Origin: Lunularia cruciata
Lineage: Eukaryota > Streptophyta > Marchantiopsida > Lunulariales > Lunulariaceae
Assembly (NCBI GenBank): GCA_948567375.1
Contig: OX419755.1
Coordinates: 8,685,001-8,749,000 of the forward strand
Direction: 5' to 3'
DNA length: 64,000 nucleotides
Shown piece by piece: positions 55,631-64,000 of this stretch (positions are counted from its first letter, which is position 1; each line of letters begins with the position of its first letter). The notes under the pieces were generated by a model, which saw only the letters and a list, made by a program, of their open reading frames with translations, had not been told where the DNA came from and searched no databases. The position numbers and the translations under genes were made by a program.

Positions 55631-55988
55631 TCTTCAATCGATTTCAAAATAGACTTCCCTTTCTCTTGCATGTTATTGTCCTGTCATTGTCAAGACATGC
55701 TTCTTCTGCCTCTACCATTCCTTGAAGTGTACTTTCTTGCCACGTACCAAGGTTGTTAGATGGTCTTTGTATTGGCCTTTGCTTCCCAATCCAAAGATGA
55801 TGCTCTTCAGACTTCTTCCTTTGTACTCCTCTCCTGAGTACCTCCATCATTGGATCCAAAGTTGACTTCTTTGGATTTCCTCCGAAGACACTCCCATCCA
55901 TTCCTTCTTTTGCAATTCAGCTTTCTTTGCTTACTTCTTCTCCCAAATGCTAATAAACAGAAAAATGACAAAAAATGTGGGCACCACC

Positions 55989-57130
55989 TACCCCCTCCCT
56001 CACATGTGAGCGTCCCCGCAAACACCGACAACCGGTTCTTTATACAAAGTTGGGTCCGTGGTCCAATATTTTCTAACCCTCCACCCGTTTACTCAAGTGG
56101 TAAAAGGATTTCCATCCAGGTCTGCAAGTTGAATAGAGCCATTGGCATATATGTGCATAACATGGTATGGCCCCATCCACCCCAAATGAAGTTTCCTTGG
56201 GAAAAATATGCGGTGATTGTCATATAACAACACCAAGTCCCCTTCCTAAACAGCCACAGGCTTGATTCTTTTATCGTGGCTGACCTTCCACTGTTCTTGG
56301 ACTTCCTTTTTGGTTTGCATTGCATCATCCCTTTTCTCTTCTAACCACATCAGTTGATGGATCCAAAGATCTTGGCTTTCTTCCTCCGACAATTGTTCTT
56401 TGCAAAAAATCTGATATATCGGTACTTCAAATTCAACTAGTAGTATGGAATGCAATCCGTATGTTAGGAAATAAGGAGTTTGCTTGGAAGTAATCTTTTT
56501 AGTTGTTCTATATGCCCACAAAGCTGCAGGTAACTTTGTGTCCCAATTGTAGGCATAATTGACTGTCACCTTATTCAAAATTTTGCGCAACAATCCATTG
56601 GCCTTCTCCATGAGTCCATTTGCTTTTGGGTTGTTAGGCGTGGTCTTCCAATATTTAATTTGGAAGTACTTAGTTAATGCTTCCACCATTGAGTTCAAAA
56701 AATGAGTTCCCCAATCACTAACCAATTCTAGAGGACATCCGTAATGGGAAATGATGTTTCAGAAGAAAAATTCTGCAATTGTTTCTACATCATCTCTTCA
56801 TGTTGCCTCCGCTTCTACCATCTTGGTTGCATAATCAGTGCATACCAAGATGTATCTCTTCCTTGCGACTCTAGTCACAGGTTGAATGGGACCCACAAAA
56901 TCAATACCCCATTTTTCAAATGGGGCCAATGCCAAAATTGGTTTCAAAGGCCACTGGGAAGTTGCCATCGGTTTCCTTGTTCTTTAACAGGCATCACAAC
57001 TTCAAATATGGGCGTAAGTATCTTTATACATCGTAGGCCACCAATACCTTGCTGAAAGGATTTTCTTCACCGTATTTTTCAAGGTATAGTGTCCTCACAA
57101 TGCTTCAGAGTGTAAGGATTCAGTGACTCC
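55989..57130 (-). pseudogene. A2 integrase
   Basis: Starts after the polypurine tract (55989-56003). The C-terminal part is at 56060-56330, the core at 56246-56725 (VSDWGTHF with the second Asp; NGLMEKANG with the Glu; LWAYRTTKK). The first Asp and finger lie at 56840-57060 (KWGIDFVGPI-type, CDACQ-type) in other frames. The third catalytic Glu lost in A1 is present here. Frameshifts near 56250 and 56760 break the gene. Confidence 0.82.
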
Positions 57131-57313
57131 TCCAACTTTGTATGCCTCCAAACATCTTTGAAGTACTTCATCTTCACCCATCTTAAACAAAATGTTGTGT
57201 TTTAATTGGTACGGTCCCATCTTCTAGAGGAAGACTGCTCTCTACTCCGGTTCCAGCCCCTCAGAACAATGACACATATGCAGATAGTGATATTTAGCCG
57301 CATACCTTGTACT

Positions 57314-58720
57314 TTAAACAGACATCAGATGATATAGCTCTTCATTAGGAAACCGATCATTGACCTCCAAGTCTTGGTCTTGAGTTTCTAACCTGGATAA
57401 GAAGTCCGCATTTGAATGCAAAGATCCTTTCCTTACTTGTATAGTGTATGTGAATTCTTGTAACAACAAGATCCATCTTGCAATTTGCCCAGACAAATCT
57501 GCCTTCTTGACCAAATGTTGCAATGCGTAATGGTCAACATAGAAGACAAACTCATATCCCAATAGGTAGTGGCAAAATTTCTTGCAGGCATACACCATTC
57601 CGAGTGCTTCTCGTTCAGTCATTGGATAGTTCTTTTTTGAGACTGATAATTGTTGGTCAGCATAATAAACTGGATAGTCCTTCTTCTTCTTGTCCTCTTG
57701 ACTTAAGACAACTCCGATTGCCATGGACAAAGTGTCCATATACACATGAAAAGGGACGTTTTAATTTGAGGTCCTCATGATTGGTGCTTCAACCTGTTTT
57801 TGCTTCAATACTTGGAAAGCATCTTCTTGTGCGGCTTCCCACAAGTAGTCTTTGGACTTCTTCAGCAGCTCTGTAAGGGGTGCAGCAAGCACCGTATAGT
57901 TTGACACAAAGAGTCTGTAGTATCCAACATGTCCTAAGAAGGCTCTTAGCTCCCAAAATATTCTTTGGGGATTCCAAAGCTGAGATTCCTTTAACTTCTT
58001 AACATCAACTTCAATACCTTGGCTTGACACCCAATGCCCCAAGAGAATTCCCTCCTTCATTGCAAAGAAGCATTTCTCCGAGTGTAATGAAAACCGGCAA
58101 AACAACACCTTTCATAAGTTTGGCGAAGGTAATCCAAATGTACATCTCTTTGCCCAAACACACAAAAATCATCAATGAAGACTTCCAAAATTTGCACAAA
58201 AAATCCTTGAAGATTGCATTCATCATCCGTTGGAAAGTAGCGAGAGCATTACACAACCCAAAGGGCATTTGATGTAAGCAAAAGTGCCCCATTCGGTGGT
58301 GAATGTAGTTTTATCCTTGTCCTCTTCTTGGATGGATACTTGATTGTACCCTGAAAATCCATCGAGAAAACTATAACAAGGGTGACCAGCTACTTGGTCC
58401 AAAATTGTATCAATAAAAGGCAAAGGATGATGATCCTTCCTCATCATTGCGTTCAACTTGCAAAAGTCCTAGCACACTCAAATCTTTCACGTCTTCTTCT
58501 TTGGAATGATGACAATGGGGGAAACCTACTCACTGCTCAAGACAAGAAAGATTATTTCGGCACCTAAGTACTTATCAATTTCATCTTTCACCAAGAGGGA
58601 GTACTTCGGGTTCAAGAGGTATTGTCTTTGCCAAACCGGAACTGCACCTTCAACCACATCAATCCGGTGTTCTCCAAATTCTTGTAGAATGCCCAGCATT
58701 TGATCAATAGACTTGGCAAA
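57314..58720 (-). pseudogene. A2 reverse transcriptase and RNase H
   Basis: RNase H at 57314-57745 is open (DYPVYYADQQLSVSKKNY; TEREALGMVYACKKF; VDHYALQHLVKK; NADFLSRLE). Reverse transcriptase is in pieces at 57761-58108, 58011-58292, 58223-58456 and 58526-58720 (FLDGFSGYNQV; TTFTTEWGTFAY; FLGHVGYYR). A one-base loss near 58272 and another near 58190 cause the shifts. Confidence 0.85.
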
Positions 58721-58809
58721 TACCTCTTGGAATTCTATAAACAGGGCAGTGTATCCTGCCAACTCCTCCGGAGTGACTCTCTTTGAAATTTTCAAAAAAT
58801 TTCCTTTAG

Positions 58810-59560
58810 TCAAGACAACATCTTGACAGTCATCGGGATTGATGACGCCTTTGACATCACTTGGCTCAATCTGAGACATACTGCAATCAAACCCCCTTCC
58901 TCCAAGTCATGTTCACTCGAGGCAATGTTGTATGGGTCTTGGTCTTTGACCTTTACCTCGTAGCATTCCATATAATTGACTTGGACTTCGTCTTTGGAGT
59001 CTTTGGAAGACAAAGATAATGAATCTTTGGATTCATCTTTGTCTTTCAATGAAGTAGTTTCCCCAAGGTGAAGAACCTTTGTCCAACTCATGGTCACCAG
59101 CTTTTGATCTTTGGACAAAATGTCCTTAAACCTCAACTTTTGCTGGTGCCAATCCACAATAAGCTGGGCACTGTACAACCAGGGTCTTTTGATCAAGAGA
59201 GGGTAACTAGTTTTGGTTACTGGTTGCAACACAATGTACTTTAACTTGAAGGGCACCCCTCCAATGATTGTAGTGATATTTGATAGCATGCTCAAGGACC
59301 GTCTCCTAGTTTGCTCCACAAATTTTAGAATTTGAGGTGTTGGTTCAAATGTTGTATACCCTAGTTGATGTGCAGTGTCTTCCATCATGACATTCACACC
59401 CCACCCCAAATCAATGGGTATGGATGTGATCATGTAGCTTGCAATCTCCGCATCCACTTTAGGAGATCCCAAATCTTCCTATTCAATACAATTAATTGCG
59501 AGCAAGTCTTTCTTGGTCATCGCCCTTACTTTCTTGAGGGCTGAACACAGTTGCTTTTTG
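58810..59560 (-). pseudogene. A2 protease region
   Basis: A 220-codon frame (58810-59472) with PIDLGWGVNVM at the active-site position and YPLLIKRPWL as the closing motif, then an acidic linker (SLSSKDSKDEVQVNY). Matches A1 at 14303-15244. The Asp-Leu-Gly triplet is again non-standard. Upstream sequence is cut at 59563 by B3. Confidence 0.65.
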
Positions 59561-59563
59561 TAC

Positions 59564-60255
59564 TGTGAGCCGGCCTATCTCTCACTCAGGATGAACCTCT
59601 CATGGCTATTATGGTAGCACACCATAGACTAAGATGGCAAGGATCTCGAACTCCATCATACTCCTCCAAGGATAACACTCCAAGACTCAAGACATTGCTC
59701 ACTAGAAAACTCAATGAGAGAGAGATAGTTGCAAATGAAAGGATGATGAGTACCTCCTCATCCCTTGTTTATATACTTGTGAAATAGTTACGCACCAAAG
59801 TTACTAATTACTGGAGTAACTCAAGTTATTACGCTAAAAGTCAAGTAAAGTCAAAAATTAGAAAGGAATATCCATTCACATGGGCATATTCCCCTAAGCA
59901 TGTGGTCTTATCTTGACCCAACCACTAAGTCAAGGATTCCTTCACATGGGCTATCCTTGGACTATAGAAGAATCCAAAACAAAAAGGCTTGCGGGCCCAA
60001 GAGTTCTCAACTCTTTCCTCAAAGTCAAACACCTAGGAATAGTACCAAGTCAACACACTAGAATCCAAAATAGTAGTGCTCATCTTTTCCACTTCCTCTA
60101 AATTAAGGTCCCCACTATCTTAGCTATGACTAACTTTAGATAATCATGACTGATGTAGAACCATCCTTTATCTCTATATAAATAATATCTCTCAAGTACT
60201 TGTAATACCAAGCTAAATATCACAATACCACACACATGCACAAATGGGTGTTACA
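59564..60255 (-). repeat. 3' LTR of B3
   Basis: A 692-bp B LTR from TGTGAGCCGG to GGTGTTACA, directly joined to the B interior, unlike the disrupted 3' end of B2. It therefore shows the normal LTR-interior junction on the minus strand. Confidence 0.93.
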
Positions 60256-60303
60256 TTTACCCCCGGACTAAGTTTTCACTTTGTCCTCAAAGTGAAGGTC
60301 TCT

Positions 60304-61362
60304 CTACGTTCTATGATATATCTTCAACTTATTATGGTTCATCCTATCAAAGTGTCTTCCTCCCAACTCTTTGAGATCATAGGTGTAATTGCCCCACACC
60401 TTCTCCACTATGAAAGGTCCAAAGTACTTAGGCAAAAACTTCTTTTGCACTCTCTTGAATTGAATGGAATCAAACAACATTACCCAATCAACTTCTTTGA
60501 AAGGCTCCACCTTCTTCTTGCCTTGCTTCTTGTCATACCTCTCCCTTTGTTTCCTTTGGGCTTGCTCCACTCAAACCATAGCAACTGCTCTTGCCTCTTC
60601 CAACTCCATGAGTTGATCCTTCCTTGACTTCTCTGCATCACCTCCTTGTGCTTTCTTCAATCTCCTATGAATGCTTTGCAAGGTAGGAAGATCAAATTGA
60701 ATAGGTAAGGTAGACTCAATACCATACACCAATTGAAATGGATAATATCCAGTGGAAGTCTTCATGGTTGTCCTATACTCCCACAAAATTGCATGAATCC
60801 TCTTGTCCCAATGATGTTTAGCCCCCTCCATTTCTGCATCTTTGGCCAACATCATGCACAAGGTCTGATTGGTTCTCTCTGCCAAGCCATTGGAATTTGG
60901 CTTATAGGATGTAGTTACTCTATGTGTGATAGAGAAATGTTGTAGCATAGCTGTAGTAATGCTTCTTGTAAACTCTCCTCCTCTATCAGAAACCAACTCC
61001 AAAGGGCATCCAAACCTAGTGATAATGTGTTCATAAAGAAATCTACCCACTTCATCTTCATTCTTGTCCCTCAATGGTCTAGCCTCAACCCACTTGGTAA
61101 GGTAATCAGTAACTACCATAATGTACCGATTGTTCCTTGGGGTTCTATTGAGAGGTCCTACAAAATCAATTCCCCACTTCTCAAAAGGTCCTAGCAATGG
61201 AATTGATCTAAGTGGTGGAGAGGATGTAGAATTCCTAGCAAAAGCTTGACAAACATGACAAGTTTTGCAATAATCAAGAAAATCCTTGAAAATTCCTCTC
61301 CAATGGAAACCTGCATCTAGAATCTTGAAACAGTCACCTTTCCTGCAAAGTGTCCACCACAT
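60304..61362 (-). pseudogene. B3 integrase
   Basis: Two frames, 60571-61362 and 60304-60570, separated by a TGA where B2 has an Arg codon. Catalytic Asp (WGIDFVGP), Asp (LVSDRGGEF) and Glu (NGLAERTNQ) are present. The finger start is shifted by a base loss near 61335. The C-terminal part ends HRT at 60304. Confidence 0.88.
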
Positions 61363-61407
61363 ACTAAACCTTCATGAAACTCCTTTATGAGTAGGATAGA
61401 CTCTTCC

Positions 61408-63235
61408 TTACCCACTGCTCTTCAAAGTAGACCATCTGCTCCTTGGTGAAAAAAGAATATCCTCCACCATTGTGTAAGGTCTAGATCTTGCTGCAAGGGC
61501 CTTCCTCTCCCTAGCATGCATCCCTTCTAGATAGTTACCTCTTGTCACAAAATCCACAATCTCCTTGTACTCCATTGGAACCTCTTGAGTGACTGAGATT
61601 ATCATGAGCTCCTCATATGAGAAGGAATCATCCATTGGCTCATCTCCATCATGATCATAGGCTCTAGATAACAAATCAGCATTTGCATGTTTCTTTCCTG
61701 GCCTATCCTCAATGATGTAGTCATACTCAGACAAGAGTATCATCCACCTTGCTAGTCTCCCTTCAACATTAGGCTTGTTGAAGATGTACCTCAAAGCCTT
61801 GTGACCCGTGACAATGGTGGCTTTCCCTCCAATCAAGTAGTGTCTAAACTTCTTGAGACCAAAGATCACTGCCAACCCTTCTCTCTCCGTGACAGAGTAG
61901 TTCTTCTCTGCTAAAACCATCTGCCTACTAGCATAAGCTATTAGATGATCATGCCTATCTTGGTCTAATTGACTAAGAGTGCATCCTATAGCTACACTAG
62001 AAGCATCAATGTAGAGGATGAAAGGCTTACTCTAATCAGGTTTAGCAAGAATTGGAGCTACAACAAGGGATTGCTTGAGCTTCTCAAAAGCTTTGAGAGC
62101 CTCCTTGTCCTCCAAAATCACCATGTAATCTACACCCTTCTTCATGTAGATGGTCAATGCATAAGCCTTGTTGAAAATGAGAAGATGAACCTCCTATAGT
62201 ATCCAACCATCCCAAGAATTGGCATATTTTTGTCAAGCTTGAAGGGAATGGAAGGTCTGAGATTTTTCTCACCTTCTTAGGATCAATTGCTATTCCATCC
62301 TTGGAGATGATGTGCCCCAAAAGTAGACCTCCTTCACATCCAAAAATGCACTTCTCTGAGTTGAGTGATGCATTTGCCTCATCCAAGCATTGCAAGACTT
62401 TGATTAGGTGCTCAAAGTGCTCCTCCTCGCTCCCATAGACACAAAAGTCATCAATGAAGTCTCTCACAAATTTCCTAATGAAAGTTTCAAATACCTTGTT
62501 CATGAACTGTTGGAATGTGGCTAGAGCATTGCAAAGCCCAAGAGGCATGACCTTAAAAGCATAAGTTCCCCAAGGTGTGGTGAATGTGGTGAGTTGTTGA
62601 TGCTCTGGTGCAATCTTGATTTGGTTATATCCACTATAACCATCTCCAAAATTGTACCTCTCATGACTTGCAACCTCCTCCAAGATCTCATCAATGAATG
62701 GCAATGGGTAGTAGTCCTTCTTGGTAACAACATTGAGCTTCTTGTAATCCACATATACCCAAAGCTTGCCATTCTTTTTCTTCACAATGAAAATTGGAGA
62801 CACCCATTCTGAATTCTCCACCTCAAAGATAAATCCAGCCTCCTTGAGCTTATCAATCTCCTCCTTCACAACCAAAGATATTGGTGGGCTAATGCGACGT
62901 TGCTTTTGGCAGATTGGTCTTGCATGTGACTCCACCTCTATCTTGTGCTCCTCCAAGGTGACTTCCTTCAAATCTCTGTAACTAAAAGCAAACACATGGA
63001 TGAACTTGCATAAAATCTCCTCAAATCTCACCTTCTCCTCCTTGGTAACATTTGGACCATACTTGAGGGTAGATAACCTTCTCTCTACCTCCTCAAGTGT
63101 CAATGGTGATTTATCTGGGTCCTTCAAAACCTCTTTCTTAGGTGCAAAATCCATAGCACACAAAGGATACACATCTGAATCAAATTCAGATTCATCCTCC
63201 TCCGTGGAAGTCTCCTCTTCCATGCTTGTGTCCAC
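61408..63235 (-). pseudogene. B3 reverse transcriptase and RNase H with protease tail
   Basis: A 383-codon frame (62084-63235) begins in the acidic tail of the protease part (EETSTEEDESE) and reads straight into pol (VLKDPDKSPLTLEEVERRLS), showing that gag, protease and pol are a single frame in family B. It has FIDDFCV. A base loss near 62175 and a stop near 62033 separate it from the RNase H piece at 61408-61920 (VTEREGLAVIF; NADLLSRA). Confidence 0.88.
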
Positions 63236-64000
63236 ACCTGAAGCTCCTTATTCAGAATCTAATTCCCAATAATCAGGAGATGGTGTATCTGAATGTGAAT
63301 TGTTGGTGGTGTTTGTCATAGGAACTATGACTCTATGGTTTGATAGCCCAATCCTCAAGTACCCTTTGTGCCATCAATCAGTTGTGCATGCTGCTCTCAA
63401 CCATGGCCTCCCAAGAAGTAAGTCATAGCTTGAATCCTTAAGACTTGGAAAGTCATGAGATTTTGAACTCCCATAACTGAAATTACCACTTTATCCATCA
63501 CCCCTACTGGTCGAACTTGTTGCTTGTTTGCCATGCTCACCACAAATGTTGAAGGTCTTGAGAGTATCATACCCAACTTCTTCATCAACCTTTCTGACAT
63601 GGCATTTATTACTGATCCTCCATCAACCAATGCATCCTTGATGTTGTGACCATTCACTATCACATCAATCTTGGAGGCATATTCACAAGCCTCCCATGGT
63701 GTCGGCTTGGCATCTACCATCCTTATTGATATTGGAAATTTTGCCTTCTTCTTCCTCTTGCTCCTTGTAGAACTCAAACCACCTCTAAGCTCCTTTCTCA
63801 AGGTAGGGTTCAAAGCAATCAATTGGCCCATTGTGATGTTAGCCTTGTGACTACCAACATCCTCCAACACATTGTAGTTCCATTGTTGCTTTGAAATCAA
63901 GAAATCCTCCATCCTCAACTTCTTCCTTGGAGTATTTGTTGTTGATAGTGTTGAGGTGCAAGTGCTCCTAGTAGACATAGGAGTATCCTTGCTTGGAGTA
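63236..64000 (-). pseudogene. B3 gag-protease, C-terminal part
   Basis: The frame at 63397-63978 holds the linker (YNVLEDVGSHKANIT) and the protease (ALVDGGSVINAM; the DLLLGRPWL motif is shifted by a base loss near 63440). The gag core lies beyond the window end. Confidence 0.85.

Larger units (their letters stand above)
53305..55988 (-). repeat. A2 3' LTR, inner piece
   Basis: Resumes the A LTR after element D (TCTAATCTGAGACT, CTTCTAACATCTTCC match A1 near 18960) and runs to TGTGGGCACCACC at 55988, then the polypurine tract. Together with 31345-32397 it makes a 3.7-kb LTR. It contains most of the LTR-encoded frame. Confidence 0.85.
31345..59563 (-). mobile_element. Element A2: Ty3/gypsy of family A, 5' part beyond the window
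   Basis: A minus-strand A element, more diverged than A1. Its 3' LTR is in two pieces (31345-32397 and 53305-55988) around element D. The interior runs from the polypurine tract (55989-56003) through integrase, RNase H, reverse transcriptase and protease to 59563, where B3 is inserted. The gag side and 5' LTR must lie past the end of the window. The left end TGTAACAACC is TGTGACAACC with one change. Confidence 0.85.
59564..64000 (-). mobile_element. Element B3: family B retrotransposon, runs off the window
   Basis: A minus-strand B element in A2, after the flank GTAC (59560-59563). The 3' LTR is 59564-60255. The interior follows at once with TTTACCCCCGG (polypurine tract in element sense), integrase, RNase H, reverse transcriptase, protease and part of gag. 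The 5' end lies outside. Confidence 0.92.

Noticed and set aside
1..64000. tRNA genes, rRNA, CRISPR arrays or bacterial operons
   Set aside because: None seen. The tRNA-like strings are only primer-binding sites, and all repeats are explained by LTRs or short tandem arrays.

Overview
The window is repeat-only plant DNA. I see no host gene, tRNA, rRNA or CRISPR. The evidence is nested LTR retrotransposons of the Ty3/gypsy type with plant-style primer-binding sites, very long LTRs, solo LTRs and one Ty1/copia scrap. This points to a land plant with a large, slowly purged genome (a gymnosperm or a seedless plant fits), but the species cannot be named from this sequence. I name the families A to D. 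A has about 3.75 kb LTRs that carry a long reading frame, with 5-bp target duplications. B has about 690-bp LTRs and a Tat/Athila-like pol, with 4-bp target duplications. C is a decayed gypsy element of fungal-like type. D is a gypsy element carrying a cytosine DNA methyltransferase. Layout: 1-139 is flanking DNA. 140-21592 is a complete minus-strand A element (A1, duplication CCCTT). Its integrase gene is split by a complete plus-strand B element (B1, 4768-12525, duplication AGTC), and the 5' LTR of B1 is split by a minus-strand solo B LTR (5109-5800, GGTC). 21593-22921 is pyrimidine-rich flank with small repeats. 22922-23318 is a cut-off B LTR fused to a plus-strand A LTR (A3, 23319-27059). 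27060-30745 is the dead C element with a solo B LTR inside. 30760-31344 is a copia scrap. From 31345 to the window end lies a second minus-strand A element (A2). Its 3' LTR is split by element D (32398-53304, duplication CACT), and its protease/gag side is split by a third B element (B3) that runs off the window. D is itself a landing site: it holds a short solo A LTR (A4, 33885-35777, GACCA), a chimeric B-LTR insertion (40156-41624, GTAC), and the best-preserved B element (B2, 43095-51570, GTGC). The most notable object is D. In minus-strand order it encodes gag with two zinc knuckles, an aspartic protease, a C5-cytosine DNA methyltransferase, reverse transcriptase, RNase H and integrase. The methyltransferase keeps recognisable motifs I, IV (Pro-Cys-Gln), VI (Glu-Asn-Val), VIII and IX/X. 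It is broken by stops, and every stop I read in D is TAG or TGA, as expected if methylated CAG and CGA codons had deaminated. Other notable features are the long reading frame inside the U3 of every full-size A LTR, an insertion that looks like a retrotransposed solo LTR plus its flank, an extra zinc-knuckle frame upstream of gag in B2, and a 632-bp duplication within B2. Nearly all coding regions are broken. B2 is closest to intact (gag-protease 673 codons, integrase 352 codons). Coordinates of element ends come from terminal TG/CA nucleotides and matching target duplications read by eye; domain edges are approximate.
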